64,000 nucleotides of DNA from Candidatus Endomicrobiellum trichonymphae. GTDB lineage: Bacteria > Elusimicrobiota > Endomicrobiia > Endomicrobiales > Endomicrobiaceae. This document shows positions 53,928 through 64,000 of this stretch, one piece after another. Below the pieces are notes generated by a model. It did not search any database and was not told the origin of the DNA. It worked only from the letters and a program-made list of their open reading frames with translations. Position 1 is the first letter of the stretch. Each line of letters opens with the position of its first letter. The position numbers and the translations under genes are program-made. The stretch is taken from assembly GCF_002355835.1 (NCBI RefSeq), contig NZ_AP017459.1:310001-374000 (forward strand), in the 5' to 3' direction.

Positions 53928-53949
53928 CTTTTCTCAAAATAGAGAAAAG
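53928..53949. repeat. Inverted repeat between glyS and thrS
   Basis: CTTTTCTC and GAGAAAAG form an 8-bp stem with a six-base loop 20 bases after the glyS stop. There is no T-run behind it, so terminator function is unproven. Confidence 0.5.
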
Positions 53950-54041
53950 AATGTCGTAAATAGAAATAATATTGAAAAAAGATGCTGACGCAGAGAAAAA
54001 AGAAAGATTTTGAATATAAAAAATATTGTATAATAGAACAA

Positions 54042-55778
54042 ATGGAAAAACAGAAATCGCTGGATATTTTAAGACATTCTACAGCGCATATAATGGCGGC
54101 AGCTGTTATGGAGCTTTTTCCTGGGACAAAAGTCGCAATCGGTCCGTCGATAGAAGACGGATTTTATTATGATTTTGACAGAGAGCAAGCTTTTACTCCG
54201 GGAGATCTGATAAGAATTGAAGAAAAAATGGCAGAAATAATAAAGGCAGACTACCCTTTTATATGTTCGTATGTGCCTAAAGGCGAAGCTGTTAAAGAAT
54301 TTCGGGAAAAAGGTGAGAAATATAAAGCTGAAATAGCTTCTCAGATAGAAGACGATAAAGTAAGCATGTACAGGTCTGGAAATTTTACAGATTTATGCAG
54401 GGGACCTCATATAAATTCAACAGGAGAACTTAAATATTTTAAACTTCTTTCCATTGCAGGTGCTTATTGGAGAGGCGATTCTTCAAGGGAACAGCTGCAG
54501 AGAATTTACGGAACAGCATTCCTTACAAAAAAGGATATTGACGATTATTTGACTGGAATTGAAGAAGCCCACAAAAGAGATCATAGGAAACTCGGAGAAG
54601 ATTTGGATTTGTTCAGTATTGACGAGACTGTCGGAGGCGGTTTGGTTCTGTGGCATCCTAAAGGTGCTCTTTTGAAGGATATTATTGAGAATTATTGGAA
54701 GAAGTTTCATCTTGAAAATGGTTATGATCTTCTGTTTACACCTCATATTGCGAGCGAAGAACTTTTTAAAGTAAGCGGTCATTTACAAACTTATTCTGAA
54801 AATATGTATGCGTCTATGGAAATAGAAGGAAAACCTTACCGGATAAAACCTATGAATTGCCCTATGCATTTGATGATATACAAAACAAAACTTCATTCTT
54901 ATAGGGAACTTCCGGTAAGATATGCAGAACTTGGCACGGTTTATAGATTTGAAAAATCAGGTGTTTTGCACGGGCTTTTGAGAGTCAGGGGATTTACTCA
55001 AGATGACGGACATATTATTGTTGCTCCGGAACAGCTTGAAGAAGAAATGCTCGGAGTTTTTAATATGGCGGTAAACTGTCTTAAAACTTTTGGATTTAAC
55101 GAATATAAAATTTATTTTGCCACAAGACCCGAAAAAAAATATGTAGGTGAAATAGAATATTGGGAAAAAGCACAAAATTCCATTGAAAATGCTTTGAAAA
55201 AAACAGGCTGCGTCTATGAAATTGACGAGGGTGGAGGGGCTTTTTACGGACCTAAAATCGATATAAAGATAAAAGACGTTATAGGACGGCTCTGGCAGTG
55301 TTCGACGCTACAATTCGATTTCAATCTTCCTGAAAGGTTTGATATTTTTTATGTTAACTCGTCGGGTAAAAAAGCAAGACCTTATATAATTCACAGAGCA
55401 TTGTTGGGATCTTTGGAAAGATTTATAGGCGTTCTTTTGGAACATTATGCCGGTGCTCTTCCGCTTTGGCTTTCTCCTATTCAAGTTGCGGTGGCAAATA
55501 TTAATGAGGAACAGCGTGGGTTCTGCGAAGGATTGTCGCAGGAATTAAAAAAGAACAATATAAGAGTTATTTTCGATGGTAGGAATGAAAAGATAGGGCG
55601 TAAAATAAGAGAAAACGCAATGCAGAAAATTCCTTATATAGCAGTTATCGGAAATAAGGAAAAAGATGCGTGTGCAGTTGCCGTAAGAGCAAGAGGCAAT
55701 AGAGATTTGGGTGTTATGAGTGTTGACAATTTTATTTCTTTTGTAAAAGAGGAAAGCGTTTGCACAAGTGGATTGTAA
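54042..55778 (+). CDS. thrS: Threonyl-tRNA synthetase lacking the TGS domain
   Basis: Charges tRNA-Thr. The 578-residue protein begins MEKQKSLDILRHSTAHIMAA, which is directly the editing domain (HxxxH). The usual N-terminal TGS domain of about 60 residues is absent. The second editing motif is DLCRGPH. Class II motifs: GTVYRFEKSGVLHGLLRVRG and FTQDDGHI (motif 2), and HRALLGSLERFIGVLLEH (motif 3). The anticodon-binding domain (PLWLSPIQVAV) ends it. An in-frame ATG at 53982 would add 20 basic residues, not TGS-like. The genes often found next, infC-rpmI-rplT, do not follow. Confidence 0.95.
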   Translation: MEKQKSLDILRHSTAHIMAAAVMELFPGTKVAIGPSIEDGFYYDFDREQAFTPGDLIRIEEKMAEIIKADYPFICSYVPKGEAVKEFREKGEKYKAEIASQIEDDKVSMYRSGNFTDLCRGPHINSTGELKYFKLLSIAGAYWRGDSSREQLQRIYGTAFLTKKDIDDYLTGIEEAHKRDHRKLGEDLDLFSIDETVGGGLVLWHPKGALLKDIIENYWKKFHLENGYDLLFTPHIASEELFKVSGHLQTYSENMYASMEIEGKPYRIKPMNCPMHLMIYKTKLHSYRELPVRYAELGTVYRFEKSGVLHGLLRVRGFTQDDGHIIVAPEQLEEEMLGVFNMAVNCLKTFGFNEYKIYFATRPEKKYVGEIEYWEKAQNSIENALKKTGCVYEIDEGGGAFYGPKIDIKIKDVIGRLWQCSTLQFDFNLPERFDIFYVNSSGKKARPYIIHRALLGSLERFIGVLLEHYAGALPLWLSPIQVAVANINEEQRGFCEGLSQELKKNNIRVIFDGRNEKIGRKIRENAMQKIPYIAVIGNKEKDACAVAVRARGNRDLGVMSVDNFISFVKEESVCTSGL

Positions 55779-55799
55779 ATCTTTCTTTGTGTATATATA

Positions 55800-57040
55800 A
55801 AAATGACATATTGAAACATATAGACAAAATAAAAATAAATTCTTTTCTTGAGATGAAATCATCTAAAAAGGAAATTGACGGCATTTTGGAAAAAAACAAA
55901 ACAGCTTAAGAGACTCAACGCGGAAGAATTTGCAAAACTTTTATCTGTGACCAATTCTTCTTAAAAAAATTTACAATGCTGCTTCCTATGTAAAAAAATA
56001 CTGTGTGTGACAGGCGTATCGTTTGGTGTTTATGCCTCCTCTTTACATAAGCAATTTCTGCTCAAACAGCTGTCTTTACTGCGGGTTTTGCATCCAGACA
56101 GTAAGCTTATTGTCATAAAGAAACTTATGCTTCATGGAATAAAAGAGCAGACAGAAATACTTCTAAGAAGAGGACATAAACCTATTTTGATGGTTGCTGG
56201 AGAAATGTCCTCTACGGAAGAAAATACGGATTATTATGTCAGTGCGGTATAGTGCGGATTACAAAGGAAATAAGATAAAAAGAGTAAATGAATCGTTAGC
56301 GGATTTTAAAAATTTTAAAAAATTGAAAGAGGCGAGTATCAGTACGTACTACAGATATTCCAGAAAACTTCATATTGTGGACGCAAAAAGATCTGATACT
56401 GACAATCGTTTAGATGCAATACAATGCGTTTAAAGCTGGAATTGACGACGTTGGAATAGGGATATTATTGCTGGTCTTTCCGATTATCGTTTTGAAATTC
56501 TTATAATGCTTATAAGAGTATAATGGAAAAAGTTTGTGTAGTATGTCCTCACACTATTTTGGATCCATGCATTGAACCGGCGCGTGGATCCGTACATGCT
56601 TCAAATACTGAATATTTATTTGTAGATGAAGAATTTAAAAAACTGGTAGCTGTTTCTTATATCGGAATGATAATGTCGACGAGGGAAACAGCGGATATGA
56701 AGGACGTTCTTGTAAGTCTGGGCGTTACGCAGATAAACGCAGAATCAAGAGTTATTCCCGGCGGATACGAAGCTGAGGGAACTCCTCCGCATAGTGGATA
56801 AACTTGAAAGACAGTTCAGCGTAAATGACAGCGTACTCTTGATGAAATAGTAAAATCACTGCAAAGCAGGAATTTATGCCGAGTTTTTGTGCAGCTTGTT
56901 ATCGTAAAAACAGGTTGGATGAATATTTTGTGGATTTTGCAAAACCTGAACTTAAAGAATTGGGATATAGCCTTATTGAGGGATATAAAACAAAACTTGA
57001 TAAAGCGGGGATTTATGATACTGGAGAAGTTTTTCAGTAA
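55800..57040 (+). pseudogene. hydG: Broken [FeFe]-hydrogenase maturase hydG
   Basis: HydG is a radical-SAM tyrosine lyase that supplies CO and cyanide for the H-cluster. Pieces occur in family order in alternating frames. KEIDGILEKNKTA and RLNAEEFAKLLSVTN lie near 55870-55960. The cluster motif PLYISNFCSNSCLYCGF is at about 56035-56085. HPDSKL and GIKEQTEILLRRGHKPILMV, followed by AGEMSSTEENTDYYVSAV, end at 56250. GIDDVGIGI is near 56440, KVCVVCPHTI and IEPARGS at 56530-56600, MIMSTRETADMKDVL near 56670, and the C-terminal PSFCAACYR near 56880. Many stops and frameshifts show it is dead, while high residual similarity suggests recent loss. Confidence 0.85.
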
Positions 57041-58624
57041 TATAAATCTCAGAGTACGGGACTAGTATGTTTAATTTCTATTCTGTATATTCCTTAAAAA
57101 TCCTGTGCATAACGGCACTAAAGATTTTTGCCGTCTCATTATGTTGCATATAAAATCTTTGGTTTTGCTGAATATTTTTCAAAATAATATCAACAGTATC
57201 TTAATTATATATTGGGGGGGGGGTATAACTTTTTGCATCCATAAGTTTGCTATTGCGCTCGATGATAATTTAGGGTAATAGTGGTTTTATATTCAGATGG
57301 TTTTACTCTTTTAAAGAGAGCAACGTCCTTGTAGATATGAACTATGATGCGGCAGAGATAGTAATAAAGAAGAAATTCTTTCCGTCAGAACAAAAAAAGC
57401 GGGTGATACGATTGAAGAAAAGTACAAATCAGACTTGCAGCACAGCTTCAATCTTGCGGAAGTAAATTATATTCAGCAGGAAGCATTGAACGATATCTGG
57501 CGAATTACCGACGGATTGAGAGAAAAACTAGAAAGCGTAAATGAATAATAGAATAGTTAAATTTTATGTCGTAATTGTTATTAATAGTCTGTTCTAAAGA
57601 AGCTATCAAAAAGACACAGTAACACAAAAAATGAACAAGCAAGAGAAAAGATCGTTACAACAAATCCGACAGGTTAATGAAGCAAACAGGAAGGAATATT
57701 AAGAAAGACTTAAATCATATAAAAATCTAGAAACACTAAAATAAGAATTAAAAATACCTGAAAATAAAATAAGTACTTTAAAAACTTTATTAAACAAAAC
57801 AGCGAAAGAGAACAAAAATGAAAAGGATATAATATTAACATCATTAGCATTCTTAATGATAATCTGAGAGATCTAAAATGGGAAAGCCATTTAGCATAAC
57901 GCACGGGTTTTGGAATGGATGAGCTGTTTAACACTATTGTTGGTAAGGTTAATAACAATACAACCCAAGAACAAATCATCAACATGCTCAAAGAAGCAAT
58001 GACCAAAAACATCGACGACAACAGGCAGTTTTACGCTGAAGAAGCTATGAAAAAATATAGACGATAATTACGTTAACAGAGTCTATAAGAAATATTTAGA
58101 GGAAAAGAAACTTAATAAATAAAACGCATTTGTATTTGTTAGAGCACGAAATGAAAAAGCAATAGAGAAAGGCATGGATATTTGCGGATTTTAAAATTAT
58201 TCTCGATGTTAAAGTGTTTTTTAAGAGTTTGTTGCAAGAAACATGTGCTAGGTGGATTGGTTGAATTGCTATTTCCTCTTTGAAAGAAGCAAGAAAGGTT
58301 GGCTCGTAAGGCAAGTTTTATAAAACTTGCCGATGAGATATTTTTTAGAGTTTTTAACCTAACCTGCAAACTAAATAGCATTAGGAAAATAAAACGGCGA
58401 AGAAATCCCGATAAACTGGAAAAGGAAAACGGCAGACTAACTTTTCATCTGTGACAATCGTGACAATATCTATCCATTTGCGAATGAAAAGCATTTTCCG
58501 CGTAAACTGTGATACGGAATAAAAAAATAGAAAATAAAAGGATTAAGAAAGAATAGATTAAATTAAATTAAATACTATATTGTTTTTAATGTCTTTTTAT
58601 TGTGAATGCAGATTGTTATTGTAA
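57041..58624. pseudogene. Gene graveyard with unidentified fragments
   Basis: No intact gene is seen in about 1.6 kb. Readable scraps include a minus-strand piece at about 57207-57082 ending with IFSAVMHRIFKEYTE and a stop. A plus-strand piece at about 57385-57548 contains EEKYKSDLQHSFNLAEVNY and ends RITDGLREKLESVNE. A run of 10 G is at 57214-57223. A 50-codon open frame at 57915-58067 (MDELFNTIVGKVNNN at its start) continues after a frameshift with NYVNRVYKKYLEEKKLNK. The last pieces have a phage- or plasmid-like look, but I could not assign a family to any of them. Confidence 0.4.
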
Positions 58625-58653
58625 TTGATTTTTCAATTATAGTTTGTTAAAAT
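58625..58653 (+). promoter_or_regulatory. Probable promoter of tRNA-Lys and tRNA-Leu
   Basis: TTGATT (58625-58630), a 17-base spacer and TAAAAT (58648-58653) lie 27 bases before tRNA-Lys. Confidence 0.55.
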
Positions 58654-58680
58654 TATTATTTAAAGTGTGTCGATTTTATT

Positions 58681-58753
58681 GCGTTGCTAGCTCAATTGGT
58701 AGAGCAAACGACTCTTAATCGTTAGATTATAGGTTCGATTCCTATGCAGCGCA
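58681..58753 (+). tRNA. tRNA-Lys (CTT)
   Basis: Acceptor GCGTTGC pairs with GCAGCGC (one G-T), discriminator A. The D-arm is GCTCAATTGGTAGAGC. The anticodon stem AACGA/TCGTT holds CTCTTAA, anticodon CTT. T-loop TTCGATT. Confidence 0.95.
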
Positions 58754-58760
58754 TGTTTAT

Positions 58761-58842
58761 GCGGACGTGGCGGAATTGGCAGACGCGTATGGCTTAGGAC
58801 CATATACCACATAGTATGGGGGTTCAAGTCCCTCCGTCCGCA
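58761..58842 (+). tRNA. tRNA-Leu (TAG)
   Basis: Acceptor GCGGACG pairs with CGTCCGC, discriminator A. The anticodon stem TATGG/CCATA holds CTTAGGA, anticodon TAG. A long variable arm (class II) and T-loop TTCAAGT are present. It lies seven bases after tRNA-Lys. Confidence 0.95.
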
Positions 58843-59175
58843 TATATCAAAAATCTTTTGCTGTTATCCAAATATACACCTTTTTCTTTCTTCTTTTTTA
58901 ATGAGTAATAAGATAAGGTGGAAAAGTGGTATTTAATGAATTCCTCTAACTGTTTCTTATCATTTGCTTAATAATGCTTGGAGCAGGTACAGGTAGTGCC
59001 GGAACTTATTTGGAGTTCTCATCGGAAAAACAGGGGCGGCGACAGATAGGTTATACCTGTGTTGACGGGTGGCAATAGAAGTTTGTCCGAAGTGACGAAA
59101 AAACGCATCGACTGCAGTTTTAGGCATAACAATACACAAAATACATTGTTTATGTGAAATAAAGAGGAAAAGTAA
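58843..59175. other. Gene-free stretch before tig
   Basis: No recognisable gene in 333 bases. A Gly/Ala-rich scrap (MLGAGTGSAGTYL at about 58974) is open for some codons but matches nothing I could name. The ribosome site AGAGGA for tig is near the end. Confidence 0.4.
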
Positions 59176-60516
59176 ATGTCCCTGGAAAATAAGACGATTG
59201 ATTTTAAATCCGCAGTTGTTGGCGAAAAATTGTGCTCTGTAACTATGGATGTTGAAGTTTCAGAAAATATTGCTGCCGATGAAATTGAATCTGCTTTTAG
59301 CCGGATCCGGAGGCAGGCAAAAATTGACGGATTCAGACACGGGAAAGTCCCGATGAATATTATTAGACAGAAGTTTGCCGGCGAAGCTAAGGATCGAGCC
59401 ATAGAAAGCATCATAAAAAAAACCGTTTTAGATGCTCTTAAAAAAGAAGAATTTGTTTCGATTGGTTTTCCGATAATTGAAGAATTTGACTATGAGGTCG
59501 GACAGACTCTAAAATATCGTTTTACCGCAGAACGTCATCCAAAAATCGAAGTAAAAGATTATAAAGGCATTCCGTTAAAAAAAGAAATTTTCAAAATTAC
59601 TGATAAAAGTTTAGAACAAAATCTTGAAGTTTTAAGAAAAAGGAACGCAAAACTTGTTCCATCTAAATCCGATAAAGTTACAGAAAAGAGTTTTGTTTCC
59701 ATTGATTATGATGCTTTTGACGCTTATGGCAAGGAGCTTCCTGAAATTAGGGCAAAAAACTATGTTATTGATTTAAATTCCGAAAATACCGTTAAAGAAT
59801 TTAAAAAAGCTTTAAGTGGCTTAAAAATCGGTGCTGAGAGGGATATAAAAATTGAATATCCTTCGGATTATTCAAGTGAAATTTTAGCGGGAAAAACCGT
59901 AACATTTAAAATAAAAGTGATTGAAATAAAAGAAAAAGAGATTCCAGATCTAAACGATGATTTTGCAAAAGATATGGGAATTGAAAATCTTGGAAATTTA
60001 AAAACAAAAGTAAAAGAAATCGTAGAAACTGAAGAAAAACGCCGTCAGGACATGGACATTGAAAGGCAAATTATTGAATATTTGCTTGAGAAAAATAAAT
60101 TTGAAGTTCCCCAGTCTTTAGTTACAGAGAATAAAAAATCATTAGTTGAAAAAATGAAAAACTATATGAAAAGGCAGGGTGCTTCTGAAGAATATGTTAA
60201 AAAACAGGTTGAACTCGAGCAGAAAAAACTTAAAGAAGAAGCGGAGAATAAAATAAGACTTTCTTATATTTTGAATGCAATATTTAAAGATGAAAATCTT
60301 GCTATGACCGATGCTGATATTGAGGAAGAAAAAAGTAAAATGAAAACTTCAAATCCGGGCATGGAAAATGCGGTTGATAAATATTTTGCAGAAAAAAAAG
60401 AGAATATAATGCTTTCGCTTAAAGGACAAAAACTCTTTGGGTTTTTGCTTGCCAGTGCAAATGTTGAAACGGAAGAAAAGGATATGCTGTTAAAAAAAGA
60501 CGAGAATGAAAAATGA
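59176..60516 (+). CDS. tig: Trigger factor
   Basis: Ribosome-bound chaperone and peptidyl-prolyl isomerase at the exit tunnel. The 446-residue product has the ribosome-binding loop GFRHGKVPMNII (about 53-64; the family form is GFRxGKxP). A weakly conserved PPIase domain (about 165-250, VSIDYDAFDAYGKEL and FKKALSGLKIGAERDIKIEY) and a long helical, highly charged C-terminal domain follow. The tig-clpP-clpX-lon order is canonical. AGAGGA precedes ATG 59176. Confidence 0.95.
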   Translation: MSLENKTIDFKSAVVGEKLCSVTMDVEVSENIAADEIESAFSRIRRQAKIDGFRHGKVPMNIIRQKFAGEAKDRAIESIIKKTVLDALKKEEFVSIGFPIIEEFDYEVGQTLKYRFTAERHPKIEVKDYKGIPLKKEIFKITDKSLEQNLEVLRKRNAKLVPSKSDKVTEKSFVSIDYDAFDAYGKELPEIRAKNYVIDLNSENTVKEFKKALSGLKIGAERDIKIEYPSDYSSEILAGKTVTFKIKVIEIKEKEIPDLNDDFAKDMGIENLGNLKTKVKEIVETEEKRRQDMDIERQIIEYLLEKNKFEVPQSLVTENKKSLVEKMKNYMKRQGASEEYVKKQVELEQKKLKEEAENKIRLSYILNAIFKDENLAMTDADIEEEKSKMKTSNPGMENAVDKYFAEKKENIMLSLKGQKLFGFLLASANVETEEKDMLLKKDENEK

Positions 60517-60601
60517 AGTGTTTTGAGGAGCGGACTTAACAAAATAGTAAATAAAATTCTTTATAATTTGTCCTAAATGTTTGTATTATTAGGAGGTAGT
60601 G

Positions 60602-61213
60602 ATGCCATTACTGATACCTACAGTAATAGAAAGGTGGAATCAGGGAGCCGCCGTAACGTATGATTTGTATTCGAGGCTTCTCAAAGACAGAATTATTTTT
60701 GTCGGCGGGCAAGACGGAGCCGTTACCACTGATTCTGCAAACGTTTTAATAGCACAGCTTTTGTATTTAGACTCAGAAGATCAGGGAAAAGATATAAGTT
60801 TATACATCAATTCGCCAGGCGGTATGGTTAGTGCCGGACTTGCCGTTTATGATACTATGCAGTTTATAAAAAGTCCGATAACCACAATTTGTATGGGTAT
60901 GGCAATGTCTTTTGGCGCTGTTCTGCTTGCCGCGGGAACAAAAGGCAAAAGATATGCTTTGACGCATTCCCGCATAATGATACATCAGCCTTTGATTTAC
61001 GGAGGCGGTTTGTCGGGTACGGTTTCCGATATTGATATAGAAGCAAAAGAACTTGTCTCGACAAAACAGAAGCTTTCCGGAATAATTGCAGAGCATACTG
61101 GAAAGACGTCAGAACGAGTGTTGAAAGACACCGATAGAAATTGTTATATGTCGGCACAGGAAGCAAAAGAATATGGTCTTATTGATGAAGTGATAGTTAA
61201 TTTGAAGCAGTAG
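60602..61213 (+). CDS. clpP: ATP-dependent Clp protease proteolytic subunit
   Basis: Serine protease chamber that pairs with ClpX. The 203 residues start [20 protein letters not shown], with AGGAGGT just upstream. ATG 60602 is used, with a GTG one codon before it. Motifs are [29 protein letters not shown], the nucleophile Ser in [20 protein letters not shown] and the catalytic His in HSRIMIHQP. The Asp lies in [20 protein letters not shown]. All three catalytic residues are present. Confidence 0.98.
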   Translation: MPLLIPTVIERWNQGAAVTYDLYSRLLKDRIIFVGGQDGAVTTDSANVLIAQLLYLDSEDQGKDISLYINSPGGMVSAGLAVYDTMQFIKSPITTICMGMAMSFGAVLLAAGTKGKRYALTHSRIMIHQPLIYGGGLSGTVSDIDIEAKELVSTKQKLSGIIAEHTGKTSERVLKDTDRNCYMSAQEAKEYGLIDEVIVNLKQ

Positions 61214-61246
61214 CAGCCGTGACTGCGGACATCCTGAAATAAATTC

Positions 61247-62509
61247 ATGGCGGCAGAGAGTGTAAATATAATGGGAATTGATTTTAGCGAAAAGTGTTGT
61301 ATATTTTGTAACAAAGGCTATCCCTATAAATTAGTCGGGACAAGTGGTGTTTATATTTGTGAGGAATGCGCAAAACATTCGTTGGAACTTTTTGAAAATT
61401 TGAATAAAAAAGAATCAAAAGAAACTATGTTAAGACTGCCAAAACCAGGCGAATTAAAAAGGTTTCTTGATGCTTATGTTATAGGACAGGAACATGCAAA
61501 GAAGATTTTATCTGTCGCAGTATATAACCATTATAAGAGGCTTGAGGCTATTGTATCGAAAGATGATGTTGAACTTCAAAAATCCAATGTTTTGCTTATA
61601 GGTCCTACGGGAGCAGGCAAAACTCTTTTGGCTCAGACGTTGGCAAAAATACTTGATGTTCCGTTTGCCATTTCCGATGCCACTGTGCTAACGGAAGCGG
61701 GATATGTAGGAGAAGATGTTGAAAACATACTTTTAAGGCTTATACAAAATGCAAGTTTTGATATTAGAAAAGCGGAAAAAGGCATAATTTATATTGATGA
61801 AATAGATAAGATTTCAAGAAAGTCCGATACTCCGTCTATAACAAGAGACGTTTCTGGCGAAGGTGTTCAGCAGGCTCTTTTGAAAATTCTTGAAGGAACG
61901 ATCGCAAATATTTCTCCGCAGGGCGGGAGAAAACATCCGCAGCAGGAATATCTGAAAATAGATACCACAAACATTCTTTTTATTTGCGGCGGTGCTTTTG
62001 ACGGACTTGAAAAGATAATAGAAAAACGGTTGTCAAAAAAAACTTTGGGTTTTATAACGGATGGCTCGAATAATAGGAATGATTTTAAAAATATGGATTA
62101 TACCCTTTCTAGAGTTGAAAGCGAAGATTTAATAAAATTCGGTCTTATACCGGAGTTTATAGGAAGAGTTCCCGTGATTTCGGCATTAAACCATTTGTCA
62201 ACGTCGGATCTGGTTCATATTTTGACGGAACCTAAAAACGCTTTAATAAAACAGTATCAGAAAATGTTTCAGTTTGAAAATGTCGAACTTAAGTTTGAGA
62301 GAGAAGCTTTGGAAAAAATAGCGGAAGAGGCTTTAAAAAGAGGTTCTGGAGCGAGAGGTTTAAGATCAATTATAGAAAATATACTGCTTGATGCAATGTT
62401 TGACATTCCGGATAATACTTCAGTTGTAAAAAGCATCGTTATGGCTGAAACTGTGACAAGAAGAGAAAAGCCAAAATTTGTGTATAAAGGTACGAAGGAG
62501 ACTGCATGA
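61247..62509 (+). CDS. clpX: ATP-dependent Clp protease ATP-binding subunit ClpX
   Basis: AAA+ unfoldase that feeds ClpP. The 420 residues have the N-terminal zinc-binding domain (CCIFCNKG and CEEC, about 17-42), then [20 protein letters not shown], Walker [16 protein letters not shown], the pore region [11 protein letters not shown], Walker [14 protein letters not shown], and the C-terminal [12 protein letters not shown]. No strong ribosome site is seen at ATG 61247, and ATG 61271, which also precedes the zinc finger, is an alternative. Its TGA overlaps the lon start codon. Confidence 0.97.
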   Translation: MAAESVNIMGIDFSEKCCIFCNKGYPYKLVGTSGVYICEECAKHSLELFENLNKKESKETMLRLPKPGELKRFLDAYVIGQEHAKKILSVAVYNHYKRLEAIVSKDDVELQKSNVLLIGPTGAGKTLLAQTLAKILDVPFAISDATVLTEAGYVGEDVENILLRLIQNASFDIRKAEKGIIYIDEIDKISRKSDTPSITRDVSGEGVQQALLKILEGTIANISPQGGRKHPQQEYLKIDTTNILFICGGAFDGLEKIIEKRLSKKTLGFITDGSNNRNDFKNMDYTLSRVESEDLIKFGLIPEFIGRVPVISALNHLSTSDLVHILTEPKNALIKQYQKMFQFENVELKFEREALEKIAEEALKRGSGARGLRSIIENILLDAMFDIPDNTSVVKSIVMAETVTRREKPKFVYKGTKETA

Positions 62510-64000
62510 GCGAATTGGATAGATTCAGTAATGATAAGAACGAAATGCCAAAAATTCCTGATGTACTTCCGCTTCTTCCTGTAAGAGATATAATTTTGTA
62601 TCCGGCAATGGTGTTGCCGCTTGCCGTAGGCAGGGAAAAGTCAATCAAGGCTTTGGAAGAATCCATGTCGACAAACAGGCTTGTTTTTATAGTTACGCAG
62701 AAAAATATTCAGATTGAAGATCCAACGCCTAAGGATATTTATAATATAGGAACCATATGCGAAGTGCTTCAGATGTTGAAAATGCCTGACGGTACGTTAA
62801 AAGCTCTTGTAGAGGGTATAAGCAGAGCGCAGTGGACGGATTTTAAATTAAGCGATAAAGGCTATATTGAAGTAGGATTGAAAGTTTTTGACGAGAATAC
62901 CTTAAAAATGCCTGAAGTTGAGGCAATTATGAGACAAACTATCGCTCTTTTTGAGCAGTATGTGAAATTAAATCCCAGAATACCTATTGATATCTCTGTT
63001 TCTGTAAGCAACATTGCGGATCCCGCAAGACTTGCAGATACCATAGCGTCGCACCTTGTAATAAAAAATAACGATAAGCAGACGATTCTCGAACTTGTAG
63101 ATCCCGTTAAGCGTTTAGAGAAAATAATCCAGATACTTAATGCGGAGATAGAAATATTAAACATTGAAAGACGTATTCAGAACAGAGTGAGAAACCAGAT
63201 AGAAAAGACACAAAAAGAATACTATTTAACCGAACAGATGAAAGCCATTCAGAAAGAGCTTAAGCAGAAAGACGAGGCACAAAAAGACCTTGATGATTTG
63301 AAAGGCAAGCTTAAAAAAACGAAAATGCCGCAGGCTGCAAAAAGTGCCGCAGACAAAGAGATGTCAAGGCTTGAAAAGATGATGCCGATGTCTCCGGAGG
63401 CTACGGTTATAAGAACATATCTTGAATGGATTTTAGATTTGCCGTGGGATGAATCTACTATTGATAATTTGGATTTAAATAGAGCTAAAGAAGTTTTAGA
63501 TCAGGATCACTACGGACTTGAGAAAGTTAAAGACAGAGTTTTAGAATATCTTGCTGTTTTATCAAGAGTGCAAAAAATAAAAGGTCCTATTCTCTGTTTT
63601 ATCGGACCTCCCGGAGTGGGCAAGACTTCCATTGCAAAATCCGTTGCAAGAAGTCTCGGAAGAAATTTTGTAAGAATTTCAATGGGCGGTGTAAAAGATG
63701 AAGCTGAGATAAGAGGACACAGACGTACTTATATAGGCTCAATGCCCGGAAAAATCATACAGTCGATAAAAAAAGCGGGCTCTAACAATCCTGTGTTTAT
63801 TCTTGACGAAATAGATAAAATCGGTTCCGACTGGAGAGGCGATCCGTCTTCGGCGCTGCTTGAAGTTTTGGATCCGGAACAGAATTATACTTTTAACGAT
63901 CATTATCTTGATGTGGATTTTGATTTGTCAAACGTTATGTTTATAACTACGGCAAATACTTTGAACAATATTCCGGTCACGCTGTTTGATAGGTTGGAGC
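62506..64000 (+). CDS. lon: Lon protease, 5' part (runs off the window)
   Basis: ATP-dependent protease. ATG 62506 overlaps the clpX stop in ATGA, with AAGGAG upstream. About 498 codons are in the window without a stop. The N-terminal substrate domain starts [21 protein letters not shown] coiled-coil region includes [20 protein letters not shown] and [10 protein letters not shown]. The AAA+ domain has Walker [10 protein letters not shown] (about 367-375), [20 protein letters not shown], Walker [11 protein letters not shown] and [20 protein letters not shown]. The Ser-Lys protease domain lies beyond 64000. Confidence 0.97.
   Translation, partial: MSELDRFSNDKNEMPKIPDVLPLLPVRDIILYPAMVLPLAVGREKSIKALEESMSTNRLVFIVTQKNIQIEDPTPKDIYNIGTICEVLQMLKMPDGTLKALVEGISRAQWTDFKLSDKGYIEVGLKVFDENTLKMPEVEAIMRQTIALFEQYVKLNPRIPIDISVSVSNIADPARLADTIASHLVIKNNDKQTILELVDPVKRLEKIIQILNAEIEILNIERRIQNRVRNQIEKTQKEYYLTEQMKAIQKELKQKDEAQKDLDDLKGKLKKTKMPQAAKSAADKEMSRLEKMMPMSPEATVIRTYLEWILDLPWDESTIDNLDLNRAKEVLDQDHYGLEKVKDRVLEYLAVLSRVQKIKGPILCFIGPPGVGKTSIAKSVARSLGRNFVRISMGGVKDEAEIRGHRRTYIGSMPGKIIQSIKKAGSNNPVFILDEIDKIGSDWRGDPSSALLEVLDPEQNYTFNDHYLDVDFDLSNVMFITTANTLNNIPVTLFDRLE

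Noticed and set aside
57915-58067. A 50-codon frame as a genuine small gene
   Set aside because: It has no ribosome site or family match, and similar sequence continues in another frame after its stop, so it is more likely a fragment.

Overview
The window looks like a piece of a small, AT-rich bacterial chromosome of the phylum Elusimicrobiota, class Endomicrobia (the termite-gut flagellate symbionts of the Candidatus Endomicrobium kind). This is inferred from the low GC content, the gene neighbourhoods, and the many freshly broken genes lying next to intact core genes. Nothing in the window proves the taxonomy. Intact genes are mostly core information processing and cell envelope genes. Several accessory functions survive only as frameshifted relics.

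Layout. 1-9 kb: folate (folE end, folP), c-di-AMP and amino-sugar genes (cdaA, glmM, glmS), pdxJ, acpS and nnrD, with undecipherable debris between some of them. 9.2-17.2 kb: a complete type I-C CRISPR-Cas operon in the canonical order cas3-cas5c-cas8c-cas7c-cas4-cas1-cas2. 17.2-25.8 kb: an AT-rich leader and one very large I-C array, by hand count 129 complete 32-bp repeats and 128 spacers. 26-28.4 kb: mtaB on the minus strand, preceded in its operon by a dead rsmE, then a dead YqaA/DedA-type membrane gene. 28.4-32.9 kb: a near-consensus promoter, tRNA-Tyr, tRNA-Gly and tRNA-Thr, tuf, a fragment of rpsJ, rpmG, tRNA-Trp, secE, nusG, rplK and rplA. 32.9-40.3 kb: rimP-nusA-infB-rbfA-nrnA-truB-ribF. 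40.5-45.7 kb: a HIT protein, rpsU, a NIF3-like protein, dnaG and rpoD. 45.7-47.9 kb, minus strand: a 2-oxoacid:ferredoxin oxidoreductase (ferredoxin, alpha and beta subunits, no gamma). 48-50.8 kb: a uracil-DNA-glycosylase-fold protein, tRNA-Gln, a dead HAD phosphatase and a dCMP-deaminase-like gene. 50.9-55.8 kb: glyQ, glyS and a thrS without TGS domain. 55.8-58.6 kb: a graveyard with a recognisable dead hydG and phage-like scraps. 58.7-64 kb: tRNA-Lys, tRNA-Leu, then tig-clpP-clpX-lon, with lon running off the end.

The most notable signals are inside the CRISPR array. One 33-base spacer (20557-20589) is made of the last 29 bases of the repeat plus four bases that match the start of one older spacer in the same array, so it appears to have been captured from the array itself. 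Two spacers overlap by 27 bases on opposite strands of the same target. Another target was taken twice with a one-base difference in length. Other spacers form families of near-identical sequences. Together these show a long-active system hitting the same mobile-element family repeatedly, kept intact in a chromosome that is otherwise losing genes. Outside the array, cdaA appears fused to the membrane anchor of a lost ybbR/cdaR, and tuf is followed by a broken rpsJ start, a likely scar of recombination at tuf.
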